A stretch of DNA of 64,000 nt from SFWF01 sp045537915 (lineage in GTDB: Bacteria > Bacillota > Clostridia > Oscillospirales > Acutalibacteraceae): NCBI GenBank assembly GCA_045537915.1, contig JAZSQK010000045.1, forward strand, positions 14,240 to 78,239. The letters are read 5' to 3'. How positions within the stretch are numbered: position 1 is the first letter of the stretch; each line of letters starts with the position of its first letter. This document shows positions 6,844-16,051 of this stretch, in pieces. The translations under genes and the position numbers were made by a program. Under the pieces are notes generated by a model. The model saw only the letters and a program-made list of their open reading frames with translations, searched no databases and was not told where the DNA came from.

Positions 6844-7544
6844 TGAAGGCGATATTTAAAAGAGAATTCCGTTCATATTTCACATCTCCCATAGGATATG
6901 TCGTTGCGGCGATAATCCTTTTCTTTGAGGGACTTATGTTCTCGGCGCTTTATATGTCGGGAGAACCCGCTGTTTATCAGATATTCAGCATAATTCCTAC
7001 CGTAATGGTATTCATTTTACCCGTCCTCACCATGCGCCTTTTGTCTGAGGACAGAAAGCTTAAGGTAGACCAGGCTCTGCTAACCTCTCCCGTTTCGGTG
7101 ACAGGTGTAGTTATGGGCAAGTTTTTTGCAGCCTTTCTGGTTTTTGCTCTGCCGCTTACCCCGTCGATTATCTTCCAGATAATCGTATCCTCAATGGTTT
7201 CGGTAAACTGGCTTTTCTATCTTAATGCATTTATAGGATTGCTGCTTCTCGGAGGAGCCCTCATTTCAATAGGAATGTTCATATCCTCCCTTACCGAAAG
7301 TTCGGTCATCTCCTGCATACTGACCCTGGTAATCTTTCTGCTTATTATGCTTTCCTCGTCGCTTGTAAGTCTTACAGGCTCCGAGCTTCTCACCTCGATT
7401 GTTGATTATCTCGCTATAATCGATATATACAGCGAGTTTACCGACGGTGTTTTAAGAATAACAAATGTTGTTTATCTTCTTTCTCTGACAAGCGTGTTCT
7501 GCTTTTTGTCTGTCCGCGCTGTTGAGAAACGCAGATGGGCTTAA
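6843..7544 (+). CDS. ABC-2 type permease subunit (GldF-like)
   Basis: 233-aa integral membrane protein with six hydrophobic segments, starting MKAIFKREFRSYFTSPIGYVV, the usual opening of ABC-2 permeases in which a cytoplasmic amphipathic helix precedes TM1. TM2 is followed by LRLLSEDRKLKVDQALLTSPVSVTGVVMGKF, a conserved loop of the family that faces the ATPase. It partners with the upstream ATPase (one-base overlap) and with the Gldg-type protein that starts 15 bases downstream. Confidence 0.93.
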   Translation: MKAIFKREFRSYFTSPIGYVVAAIILFFEGLMFSALYMSGEPAVYQIFSIIPTVMVFILPVLTMRLLSEDRKLKVDQALLTSPVSVTGVVMGKFFAAFLVFALPLTPSIIFQIIVSSMVSVNWLFYLNAFIGLLLLGGALISIGMFISSLTESSVISCILTLVIFLLIMLSSSLVSLTGSELLTSIVDYLAIIDIYSEFTDGVLRITNVVYLLSLTSVFCFLSVRAVEKRRWA

Positions 7545-7558
7545 GGGAGGTGCCAAAA

Positions 7559-9247
7559 ATGAAGCTTTTTAAGAAAAAGAGTGACGCAGAGATACTCTCT
7601 GAGGTTTTAGAGGAAACCGAGGCTGCCGAGCAGGTAGAAGCTGAGGACAAAAAGCCCTCAAAGAAGTTCAAAATTTTTAACAAGGCCAAAATGAAGTACG
7701 GCACCTATGCGGTAACCGTAACGGCTATAGTTATTGCCGCCGCAGTAGTGCTGAATGTTCTTTTTGCCGTTCTCGCAAAAAGGGTAAATCTTGATATTGA
7801 CCTTTCTTTAGCGGGAGAGAACACCCTGACCGATGACAATATTGAATTCCTTGAATCTCTCGGCATGGAGGTTACACTTACGGTATGCGCCGACAAGGAG
7901 GACTATGTCGGAGGCTATCTTGATTACTATACTGCAAAGCAGCAGTTTAGCGCAACCGACTCGACCGGCGAATACTATTCCCAGACTATAAGATTTTTAG
8001 ATCTTTACGAGGTTTATTCAAAGAACAAGGTAAAGGTTGAGTATGTCGATCCTCAGACACCCGAATTTTCCGAAATTATGGCAGAACATTCCTCCGCAAA
8101 CCTTAACTACGGCGATATTATAGTTTCTGCAACGCATACCGTAGACGGCGAAGAGATTGTTCGCAGCAATGTGGTCGGCTTTGACGAGATATACTACCTT
8201 GAGGATGTAAGCGGATACGCTTCTCAGGGCTATGATTACTATTATGTTTCGGGAAACTCCTTTGAAACTGCCGTTTCGGGAGCCATCAAGAAGTCGGTTG
8301 CCACCGAAACCTATAAGGCGGCCGTTGTTTCAACACACTGCAAGACATCTTCAAGCGAATATTTTGCCTCGGTTCTCGGGCTCAACAACTTTGACCTTTA
8401 CGAGATAAACGGAGCACTTATTGAGTCTGTTCCCGAGGATGTTTCGTTACTTATAATCTCGGCGCCCACCGAGGACTTTGCGGTATCCGAGCTTGAGGTT
8501 ATCGACGCCTGGCTTTACAATAAGGGCGAGAGGGGAAGAAGTGTGCTTTTCTTTGCATCTGACTACTCTCCCGCACTTCCTAATCTTTACAGCTATCTTG
8601 AGGAGTGGGGAATTTCGGTAGGAGAGGGAGTTCTGTTTGATACAAACAGCCAGAGCCATATGGCGAATGACCCAATGACCATGCTCTTCAGACCTACCAC
8701 CGATACGAATGACACCATTAAGGCGATTGTAGGAAGTAAGCAGAAGTATCTGATGATTGCTTCCGCCGTACCTTTGAGCCCCTGCTTTGAGACTTCGGGC
8801 TACAGAGAGACCTATGTTCCTTATGTTACCTACAGTGAACAGGTAGTTGCAGCTCCCGACGGAACCAGCGTCAGCTGGGAGCCGACCTCAGACTACTCGA
8901 AGAGCCAGAGAAGCGGAGTGATAGTTGGCTGTGACTCACAGTGGATAGACTCGGTAGAAAAGAAGAGCTATGTTATAGCCTTTGCAAGTGACACGGTGGT
9001 TTCCACAAGCCTTGCATCATACACAAGCCTTGGAAATATGGATGCTGCAATAAATGCCGCAAACCTTGTGGTCGGTGAGACAGGGGATGAATTCTCCTTC
9101 TATATGAAGACAATTGATAACGAGTCATATGCCGATCAGGTTACCCAAAGCGGCGCAGATGCAATAAGAATCATTTTCCAGATAATCCTACCCCTTGTGC
9201 TTATAGCCGGAGGCGTAGTAGTCTTCGTTAGGAGGCAGCGCCGATGA
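7559..9247 (+). CDS. Gldg family membrane-anchored extracytoplasmic protein
   Basis: 562 aa. After a charged cytoplasmic N-terminus (about 50 residues) comes one TM segment (YAVTVTAIVIAAAVVLNVLFAVLA), then a large extracytoplasmic region of the GldG/ABC-type uncharacterised transport domain, including NKVKVEYVDPQTPEF and LLIISAPTEDF...ELEVIDAWLYNKGERGRSVLFF. It ends in a second TM segment followed by RRQRR. I use the ATG at 7559 because GGGAGGTG lies just upstream; the frame opens eight codons earlier but without a site. The DUF4340 start overlaps its stop (ATGA), so the two are translationally coupled. Known relatives form the accessory extracellular part of the ABC-2 complex; the biochemical role is not established. 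Confidence 0.9.
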   Translation: MKLFKKKSDAEILSEVLEETEAAEQVEAEDKKPSKKFKIFNKAKMKYGTYAVTVTAIVIAAAVVLNVLFAVLAKRVNLDIDLSLAGENTLTDDNIEFLESLGMEVTLTVCADKEDYVGGYLDYYTAKQQFSATDSTGEYYSQTIRFLDLYEVYSKNKVKVEYVDPQTPEFSEIMAEHSSANLNYGDIIVSATHTVDGEEIVRSNVVGFDEIYYLEDVSGYASQGYDYYYVSGNSFETAVSGAIKKSVATETYKAAVVSTHCKTSSSEYFASVLGLNNFDLYEINGALIESVPEDVSLLIISAPTEDFAVSELEVIDAWLYNKGERGRSVLFFASDYSPALPNLYSYLEEWGISVGEGVLFDTNSQSHMANDPMTMLFRPTTDTNDTIKAIVGSKQKYLMIASAVPLSPCFETSGYRETYVPYVTYSEQVVAAPDGTSVSWEPTSDYSKSQRSGVIVGCDSQWIDSVEKKSYVIAFASDTVVSTSLASYTSLGNMDAAINAANLVVGETGDEFSFYMKTIDNESYADQVTQSGADAIRIIFQIILPLVLIAGGVVVFVRRQRR

Positions 9248-10845
9248 GCGATCACTCTGAAGAAAGAAAGGACATATTGGAGGAGAACGAGGAAGACCTT
9301 GGCTCGACCATATTCTCGGCTCCCGAGGAGAAGAAGGATAGGGTAGAAAAGCCCAAGCTCTTAAAACGTGCCCTTGCAATTTTTCTTGCCGTAGCCATTC
9401 TTGTGGGAATTACAACAGGAATATTTCTGCTTGTGCCTGAGCTTGTTGGCGATGAGCCGGAGGAGACACAGGTCAATGAAACTGAGATAATAAACAGCGA
9501 CCTTGAAAACTATTCGGCTGTTATTGTTAAAAACGGGAAAGAAACCCTTGATTTTTATGTTGTCGAATCAGAGAGTGAGGCGACCTCGTCGGACAGTGAA
9601 CCGACGGTGGTTCGCACCTGGATAGAAAGAACTGTCGATCCCAATCTTGTCGACACCTCGACAATTTCATCCTTTGTAAAGAGCGCAATAGGACTCAAAT
9701 ATGCAAAAATAATAGCCGAGGAGTATACCGACGGCAATCTGTATGGCTTTGATTCTCCCTCCTATACCGTCAGCGCAACCAAGACCGAGGGAGAAACACT
9801 CACCCTGACGGTCGGAAAGCAGTCGCCCGACAAGAGCGGATACTATGTTACCTCTTCGGCCGACAGCAAGGTTTATCTTGTAAAGGCGAGTTATTTATCC
9901 TCCCTTGACAAGACCAAACTCGACCTTGCAAAATCGGTGTCGGTAGCGGCATTCGCAGAGGCAGACGGCTCGGCAGAGTATTATTCAAGCGGCGCCCTTG
10001 CAAAGTTTGATTACATGAAGTTTTCAAATTCAACGGTTGGTTCGACCTACACCATAAACTGCGTTGACCAGGAAGACACAGCATACAAATTCAACAGTTA
10101 TTATATAAGCTCCCCCTTGAACAGAGGCGCTAATGACGATATGGTATCCCAGATAGTCGCCCTTTTCTCTACAGGCTTTTCTGCCGACGGGGTTTATTCC
10201 TACACAAAGACCGGTTCTGACCTTACTGCCTTCGGTCTGGATAAGCCCGACCTTTTGGTTGAGGTTAAGGCGGGAACACAGCAAAGAGAGCTTAAGGCAA
10301 AGCTTCAGTCAGACGGATATTATGCGGTTATTTCAAGCGATATAGAGGTTATTATGAAGGTAAGCCCCTCGGCACTGACCGTTGCAAACTACAAAGAGTC
10401 AGACCTTTATTCCCCCTTCCTTTTTATAGCCATGCTTGCAGAGGTACAGGACTTCATTATTGAGTTCGAAGATACAAAACACACCTTTGGCATCGTTACC
10501 GAATATGATGAGGAAAACGAGCAGACCGATATCACGGGAGTTCGAATCAACGGCGGCGTAGCGGTAGGCCCTGAAAGCTTCCAGGATTACTATACCTTCC
10601 TGATTGGTATGACAGCCGTTTCCTATGATGCAGAGCTAGTAGATAAAGAGCCCAAGGTTACCATCACAATGACCCAAAAGGACGGCTCGGCCCCGATGGT
10701 CGTTCGCTACTATGCGGCGCAGGATAACCGTTATCTCGTTGAGGTAAACGGAATGGAAATGGGACTTATCGGTTCGGCCAACTTCAAGAATATTATGAAG
10801 TATGCCGACAATGTTGCTGCAGGACGGGAATACAATCATTCATAA
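9244..10845 (+). CDS. DUF4340 domain-containing membrane-anchored protein
   Basis: 533 aa with an acidic cytoplasmic start, one TM segment (residues about 43-64, ALAIFLAVAILVGITTGIFLLV) and an extracytoplasmic beta-rich part of DUF4340 type. The family signature of this operon is recognisable in SSFVKSAIGLKYAKIIAEE and YGFDSPSYTVSATKTEGETLTLTVGKQSPDKSGYYV. It always accompanies the Gldg-type protein and the ABC-2 pair, so it is probably an external component of the same complex. It starts at an ATG overlapping the previous stop and is the last gene before a strong terminator. Confidence 0.9.
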   Translation: MSDHSEERKDILEENEEDLGSTIFSAPEEKKDRVEKPKLLKRALAIFLAVAILVGITTGIFLLVPELVGDEPEETQVNETEIINSDLENYSAVIVKNGKETLDFYVVESESEATSSDSEPTVVRTWIERTVDPNLVDTSTISSFVKSAIGLKYAKIIAEEYTDGNLYGFDSPSYTVSATKTEGETLTLTVGKQSPDKSGYYVTSSADSKVYLVKASYLSSLDKTKLDLAKSVSVAAFAEADGSAEYYSSGALAKFDYMKFSNSTVGSTYTINCVDQEDTAYKFNSYYISSPLNRGANDDMVSQIVALFSTGFSADGVYSYTKTGSDLTAFGLDKPDLLVEVKAGTQQRELKAKLQSDGYYAVISSDIEVIMKVSPSALTVANYKESDLYSPFLFIAMLAEVQDFIIEFEDTKHTFGIVTEYDEENEQTDITGVRINGGVAVGPESFQDYYTFLIGMTAVSYDAELVDKEPKVTITMTQKDGSAPMVVRYYAAQDNRYLVEVNGMEMGLIGSANFKNIMKYADNVAAGREYNHS

Positions 10846-10861
10846 ATAAAATACCAAAGAA

Positions 10862-10889
10862 AAGGCAATACACAGTATTGCCTTTTTTT
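10862..10889 (+). terminator. Terminator of the ABC/Gldg operon
   Basis: AAGGCAATAC, 3-base loop, GTATTGCCTT, then a T run; perfect 10-bp stem. Confidence 0.9.
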
Positions 10890-10939
10890 ATTTTTATGAT
10901 AGAATATATAGGAAAATATAGGATAAAGAAGGAATAAAT

Positions 10940-13759
10940 ATGCGAGTTGAAAACCACGATTTCTTTTACTATGACCCGAATTTCAAGGGAGAACACGGAG
11001 ATTTTACCGATAACGAGGTCTTTTCCCCTGACAAAAGACGGGAATTTTTAGAGCATTATTCCGATTTTATAAGAAAGACTTATCATCTTCCCGAAAAATC
11101 ACAGAAGGCTGTGCGAGAAGAAGAGGCAAAGGAGCTGACCGAGCTTATGGGCGGCCCTATATCCTCGCCTAAGGTCTCCCACCGTATCGATTTTACACAT
11201 ATGGAGGCCTCTCTTTGCAAAAAAGCAGAAGTTTTTGAAAACTGGAGCCTTTATACAAAGAGGGCAACTGTTGACAAGGACTGCCTTGTCTTTAAGGGCG
11301 ATCCGCTTCCCCCCAACCCCGCCGCTACATATTACATCAAGGGTGGAAAAAGGGTAGAGGAGATAGAGCTTTCCTTATATATGGATGAGGCATATCGCAT
11401 AGACGGTGCCCCCATTCTTGGCGTAACCAGCCACAGACTTATCAGTCTGCGCTCGGGAATAAAGGAGATATTTAATATAAATATCCATTCCAGCGGTCTT
11501 TGCAACGTTATGGATATCCCCGTCAACTACTATAACCCCGAGGCAGTAAAATTAGGAGAACTTTCCTTTGGCGAATGGCATACCTTTAAAATAAGCCTTT
11601 CAGAAAGGGAGTACAGCGTAACCCTCGACGGCAAAAACACCGTCACACTTCCGATTCGCTGTTTCGATATCCCCGACAACCTTTTTTTCAGCTGCGGAAT
11701 GTTCCATAACGGAGAGTGGCGCATAGAGCCAAAGCTCATAAAGACCGAAACCGAGGAAACAAAGGATTTCTTCAAAAAGGCAAACGAAGCCGACGGCAAA
11801 GAGGAGCCGATAGGAGAGGTTAGACTGCCCTATTCTGTGGGAAATGCCCAAAACTGCGATAAGGTGCTTGTTTTGCGCCGTGAATTTGAAGCCGAGGCAG
11901 GAAAAAGAGCCCTGCTTAAAATCAGCTCGATAGATCCCGGCGGCAAGGTTTTTCTCGACGGGGAGTGTATTGCCGATACCGACAGCTTTGAGGGTATGGA
12001 GCTTGATATAACCGAAAAGCTCAAAAAGAGCTCAAAGCATCTGCTTGAGATTAGGGTTGAGCCGAGAGCCCCCGAGGTTTTATTCCGTTGGCACAGAAAT
12101 GTCGACCCCTTTAACGGTTGGTTCTGTGAGGATGTTTCCCTCCTTATAATAAACGAGGTTGAAATTACAGACCCCAAGGTTGTAACAACCTTTGCCGAGG
12201 GCAAAACGGCAAGGGCGGTCTTCTCCTGTAAGACCGACAAGCCTTGCAGCATCAGAATATATATGGCGCCCGCCTGGCCCGCAAAGGGAGAGGAGGTACT
12301 GCTCGGCGAGTATCCGTGTAAAAATGAGTTTCTGGCAGAAAAAGAGCTTTATGTAAACCTCTGGAGCGCCGAAACACCCGAGCTTTACGACATTCGCTTT
12401 GAAGCGGTCCTAAACGGCAGTGCGGTTGATGATACCCTGGTCGAAACAGGCTTCAGAACGGTTGACCAGAGAAACGGCGGAGTATACATAAACGGCAAAA
12501 AGACCACCCTTAAGGGCGCCCTTATAATGCAGTATCTGCCGCCCCACAGCGAAACAGCAACGACACACATCTGCCCTCGTGACTGGCAGATAACCTGGCA
12601 GTATCTTATGATAAAGAGAATGGGCGGAAATATGATACGTCTGCATATTCTCGGCTACGGAACAAACGATGTCCGCTTTGCAAGATACGCCGACCGACTG
12701 GGCGTTTTGCTCATCTGGATAACCAGATATATCGACTCGGTTGAGCATGTGGAGTTTGACGGCAAATGGTATGCCAAGGATGGCTATATAAGACAGATAT
12801 CCGAAAGGCTTAACCACCCGAGCATCGTTATGTGGGAGGGCTCAAATGAGTTCCATCCTACCCTTGAGGATATAGATAATGTTCATAACGCATTTGTACC
12901 CGCTGTAAAGAGTGTCGATACAACCCGACTGCTCTGCCCTCTTTCCTTCCATTATTACGGAGGAATAAACGGAATGACCGAGTGCGGCTACTACAACACA
13001 GAGGGAACAGAGGACCAGGACGGGAATCCCGTAAAGGCGTCGCCCTATTGGACCGATGAGCTGGTAGTCCGTTCCTCCCATCCTTATGTCTATTCAATGG
13101 GCTACGGCAAGTCCTGGGAGCTTTTCAGAACACAGCCCTGGGATGAACAGGACAAGATGCTAAGGAGTAAAGAGAGGGCTTTTCTGGTCAGTGAGTTTGC
13201 CGTTATCGGCAGACAGGACCCCAACACCAAGGAGGCAAAAGAGCTTTACTTTAACCCCTATACCTATGAATTCCCCAACGAAGATGTTCTCGGCTTTAAG
13301 CTGACACAGGAGGACTGGAGAATAAGTCAGGCCTATCAGGCCCTTTGCGGAGCCTATGCGGTAAGAAAGTATCGAATTATGGATGCCGACGCAATGCTCT
13401 GGTGTTGTCTAATGGGCGGCGCTAACGACGGCGGATACCTCAAACCCTTTATCGACAATTACGGTTACGCCAAATATGCCTATCACACAATGGGCGAAAA
13501 CTTTAAAACCATAACCTGTCTTAACGACACCACCGATGTAAAGAGGGGGGCGGACTTTACCGTAAAGCCGGTCCTCTTTGCAGAGCCCGATACACTTCGC
13601 ACCGTAACGGTTGCGGTGATCAACGAACAGGGCGAGGCGGTCGACATTAAGACCTACGGCGAGGTTGAATGTGACGGCTACATGATGCGTCTGCCCGAAT
13701 GGAAGCCCAATCTTCCCGAAAAGGAGGGCTACTACGCAGTCAAGGCAGTAGTGCTCTAA
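10940..13759 (+). CDS. Glycoside hydrolase family 2 enzyme with extra N-terminal beta domain
   Basis: 939-aa intracellular glycosidase (no signal peptide). The GH2 order is visible: sugar-binding domain (about 290-395, FEAEAGKRALLKISSIDPGGKVFLDG), Ig-like domain (about 400-510), then the TIM barrel from GGVYINGKKTTLKGALI. The acid/base Glu637 is in WEGSNEFHP and the nucleophile Glu752 in FLVSEFAVIGRQ. Before the sugar-binding domain lie about 280 residues that GH2 enzymes do not normally have. They include SLYTKRATVDKDCLVFKG and FGEWHTFKISLSEREYSVTLDGKN, which resemble a concanavalin-like/LamG sandwich. Substrate is uncertain among beta-galactoside, beta-mannoside, beta-glucuronide and others. 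It appears monocistronic between two terminators. Confidence 0.9.
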   Translation: MRVENHDFFYYDPNFKGEHGDFTDNEVFSPDKRREFLEHYSDFIRKTYHLPEKSQKAVREEEAKELTELMGGPISSPKVSHRIDFTHMEASLCKKAEVFENWSLYTKRATVDKDCLVFKGDPLPPNPAATYYIKGGKRVEEIELSLYMDEAYRIDGAPILGVTSHRLISLRSGIKEIFNINIHSSGLCNVMDIPVNYYNPEAVKLGELSFGEWHTFKISLSEREYSVTLDGKNTVTLPIRCFDIPDNLFFSCGMFHNGEWRIEPKLIKTETEETKDFFKKANEADGKEEPIGEVRLPYSVGNAQNCDKVLVLRREFEAEAGKRALLKISSIDPGGKVFLDGECIADTDSFEGMELDITEKLKKSSKHLLEIRVEPRAPEVLFRWHRNVDPFNGWFCEDVSLLIINEVEITDPKVVTTFAEGKTARAVFSCKTDKPCSIRIYMAPAWPAKGEEVLLGEYPCKNEFLAEKELYVNLWSAETPELYDIRFEAVLNGSAVDDTLVETGFRTVDQRNGGVYINGKKTTLKGALIMQYLPPHSETATTHICPRDWQITWQYLMIKRMGGNMIRLHILGYGTNDVRFARYADRLGVLLIWITRYIDSVEHVEFDGKWYAKDGYIRQISERLNHPSIVMWEGSNEFHPTLEDIDNVHNAFVPAVKSVDTTRLLCPLSFHYYGGINGMTECGYYNTEGTEDQDGNPVKASPYWTDELVVRSSHPYVYSMGYGKSWELFRTQPWDEQDKMLRSKERAFLVSEFAVIGRQDPNTKEAKELYFNPYTYEFPNEDVLGFKLTQEDWRISQAYQALCGAYAVRKYRIMDADAMLWCCLMGGANDGGYLKPFIDNYGYAKYAYHTMGENFKTITCLNDTTDVKRGADFTVKPVLFAEPDTLRTVTVAVINEQGEAVDIKTYGEVECDGYMMRLPEWKPNLPEKEGYYAVKAVVL

Positions 13760-13764
13760 AAAAC

Positions 13765-13792
13765 AAAAAGAAGGTCAATCGACCTTCTTTTT
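13765..13792. terminator. Bidirectional terminator between convergent genes
   Basis: AAAAAGAAGGTC and GACCTTCTTTTT form a perfect 12-bp stem with a 4-base loop, with A and T runs on the two sides. It serves the GH2 gene on the plus strand and the ABC exporter on the minus strand, and it overlaps the stop of the latter. Confidence 0.9.
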
Positions 13793-15423
13793 TACTGTCC
13801 CAAGTCAATCTGTTTATTACAGATTGAAAGAACCTTTTTTCTGTGGGTTATAAAGATTATCGTCTTGTCGGTCATTCTTTGAAGTCTCTCGAGCAGGTCC
13901 TTCTCGGTTTTCTCGTCCAGCGCCGAGGAGCATTCGTCGAGCAGAAGTATAGGCGCATCGGTCACAAGGGCTCTGGCGATAGCAATTCTTTGTATCTGAC
14001 CCTCCGAAAGACCTGCCCCTCTTTCTGAAAGGAGGGTGTCAAATCCCTTGGGAAGCGAGGTTATGTAGTCGAAAATTCCTGCCGCTTTTGCCGCATTTTC
14101 AATAACCGAGTCGTCTATATCCCGATGGGCGAAGGCAATGTTTTCCCTTATCGTGCCCGAAAGTATCATATTTCCCTGAGGAACAAAGGCAAACATACTT
14201 CTGTGTGCGGCGGTTATCGGCTCGGCACCGTTAAAGGCAAGGCTTCCGCTATCGATTTCTATAAGGCTGAGCAAAAGGCGGAACAGGGTAGTTTTTCCCA
14301 TTCCCGAACGGCCTGTAATAGCTACCGTATCCCCTTTGTTTATGGTAAACGAAGCCTTATTGAAAATATTTTTATTCTTATATGAGAAGCAGATATCTTT
14401 TGCCTCGATTGAAGAAAACTCCTCTTTGAAGCGGTCAAGCTCCTCTCCAGAAAGAACTGAGGGCTCCTCGGGTCTGCCCTCGATATCCATAAGCCTTTCT
14501 GCCGAAGCTATCATGGAAAGGTAGGAGGGAACTATTCCCGAAATGCTCTGGAGCGGATGGCGGAGCTGATTCATTATCTGGAGCATAGCCATAAGGGTAC
14601 CGTAGGTCATAAGACCGAGGCTTATTTGGGAGGCGCCCCAAACCAGCGCTATATAATAGGCGATAGTGAATACCGAATAGATACCCGTATGGGTAACTAT
14701 ATGGAGAAGATTTCTTTTGATTTTATATCCGAAGTTTACCTCCTGATACTCGCCCAGTCGTTCCTCCATACTGTCGGCCGCCGAAAAGCTTTTGATTACG
14801 GTCATATTTGCAAAGCATTCCTGTAAAAAGGAACGGGTTACACCTGCCGAGTGGTGCATCTGCTTGTGCAGATATTTAAACTTCTGAGAAACAAGACGGC
14901 CAAGCAGTGGGAAGAGAATTCCTGCGCCGATAAAGATAAGGGAAAAGGAGGGGCTCATAACAAGCATAGCGCCAAGGCCAACCGCAATTTTTGAAACAAA
15001 GGAAACCACCGAGGGAATTATTCCCGTTACCCCTGCGGTTACCGAGCCGACATCCTCGGTAAAGCGGTTGAGCATATCCCCCGAATGAAGCTCCTCCTCA
15101 AAGTCGGAGTGCTTGGTGCAGACCGAACGAAAAAGCTTTTTCTGGAATGCGATGCGAACCTTACCGTCAATTCTCACCGAAAGGTGTGAGCCAAGGGCAA
15201 TCAAGGCAATATAAAGCCCGATAGACACAAAGAGCAGAGCTATATAAAGGGAGGAATTTCCCTTCTGCGCTCCCGTTGCAATATCAAGAACCCGTCCCGA
15301 AAAAAGCGCAAAGGAAAGAAGAGATAGGGAGGAAGCGCAGGCTATAAGACTGCGCAGAATTATTGCAGGGAGAAACCTTCCCGCATTTTTATAAATAAAG
15401 TTAAGCTCGGCTTTGTTTTTCAT
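13792..15423 (-). CDS. ABC exporter, fused permease and ATPase
   Basis: 543-aa half-transporter of the MsbA/LmrA type: six TM segments in residues 1-310, then the nucleotide-binding domain with Walker A GRSGMGKTT, signature LSEGQIQRIAIARAL, Walker B ILLLDECSSALDE and the switch His in FITHRKK. It probably works as a homodimer exporting a lipid, drug or peptide; no partner gene is adjacent. The start is the ATG at 15423, eight bases after GGGG; the frame continues eight codons upstream without a better site. Its promoter shares a -35 box with the divergent gene at 15543. Confidence 0.92.
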   Translation of the reverse strand: MKNKAELNFIYKNAGRFLPAIILRSLIACASSLSLLSFALFSGRVLDIATGAQKGNSSLYIALLFVSIGLYIALIALGSHLSVRIDGKVRIAFQKKLFRSVCTKHSDFEEELHSGDMLNRFTEDVGSVTAGVTGIIPSVVSFVSKIAVGLGAMLVMSPSFSLIFIGAGILFPLLGRLVSQKFKYLHKQMHHSAGVTRSFLQECFANMTVIKSFSAADSMEERLGEYQEVNFGYKIKRNLLHIVTHTGIYSVFTIAYYIALVWGASQISLGLMTYGTLMAMLQIMNQLRHPLQSISGIVPSYLSMIASAERLMDIEGRPEEPSVLSGEELDRFKEEFSSIEAKDICFSYKNKNIFNKASFTINKGDTVAITGRSGMGKTTLFRLLLSLIEIDSGSLAFNGAEPITAAHRSMFAFVPQGNMILSGTIRENIAFAHRDIDDSVIENAAKAAGIFDYITSLPKGFDTLLSERGAGLSEGQIQRIAIARALVTDAPILLLDECSSALDEKTEKDLLERLQRMTDKTIIFITHRKKVLSICNKQIDLGQ

Positions 15424-15458
15424 AAAATTACCCCGAAAAATAAACAATTCGTAAATTT

Positions 15459-15511
15459 ATTATATAATAAACAACAAAATATTGCAAGAAGTATAGGTTT
15501 TGGTATATAAT
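15459..15511. promoter_or_regulatory. Divergent promoters sharing one palindromic -35 box
   Basis: TTGCAA at 15482-15487 is its own reverse complement. To the right it is followed after 18 bases by TATAAT (15506-15511) for the gene at 15543. To the left, on the minus strand, it is followed after 17 bases by TATAAT (15464-15459) for the ABC exporter. Both promoters are therefore mutually exclusive at the RNA polymerase level. Confidence 0.7.
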
Positions 15512-15542
15512 GAGTGGAGAATTTATATCATAGGAGATTGTT

Positions 15543-16046
15543 ATGGATACTTTTTTTGAACAGATTGTCAAGGTAAAGAGAACTCCGAAACAGATGGCAG
15601 GGGTTGTAGGAGTATGGCTTTTAGCCTTCCTTCTTCTTGTTGTTGATTTTCTTTTCATCATCCCCTCTGTTTTTCAGATGATAGGGCTACTCGGCATTTT
15701 AGGAATTTTATGGGGAGCTTACAAGCTTACCACGCTCTCCTCAATAGAGTATGAATATATCTTTACAAACGGGGATTTTGACGTCGACAAGATAATCGCA
15801 AAATCATCCAGAAAGCGCATGGTATCAATAAACTGCGCCAAGGTCGAGAGATTTGGGGAGTACACCTCTTCTGTTCGTCCCTCGACATCAATTAAAAAGA
15901 CCTATTTCTTCTGCGATGCAAATACCGCAAATGCCGTTTATATGATTGCTCCCGTAAAAAACGAGGGTAATGTAATGATAGTCTTTGCGCCTGACGAGAG
16001 GGTTCGTACGGCCGTCGAAAAGGCTATCCCCAGAATAGCAAAGTAA
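15543..16046 (+). CDS. DUF6106-like membrane protein
   Basis: 167-aa protein with two TM segments (about 20-38 and 44-62) and a cytoplasmic C-terminal domain of about 100 residues containing SIEYEYIFTNGDFDVDKIIAKSSRKRM. The opening MDTFFEQIVKVK plus two helices is the pattern I associate with the Clostridia family DUF6106; no function is known. It is the first gene of a plus-strand operon continuing with the NAD(P)H-hydrate dehydratase gene only five bases after its stop. The family assignment is from memory of the pattern and should be treated as probable. Confidence 0.7.
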   Translation: MDTFFEQIVKVKRTPKQMAGVVGVWLLAFLLLVVDFLFIIPSVFQMIGLLGILGILWGAYKLTTLSSIEYEYIFTNGDFDVDKIIAKSSRKRMVSINCAKVERFGEYTSSVRPSTSIKKTYFFCDANTANAVYMIAPVKNEGNVMIVFAPDERVRTAVEKAIPRIAK

Positions 16047-16051
16047 AGGCT

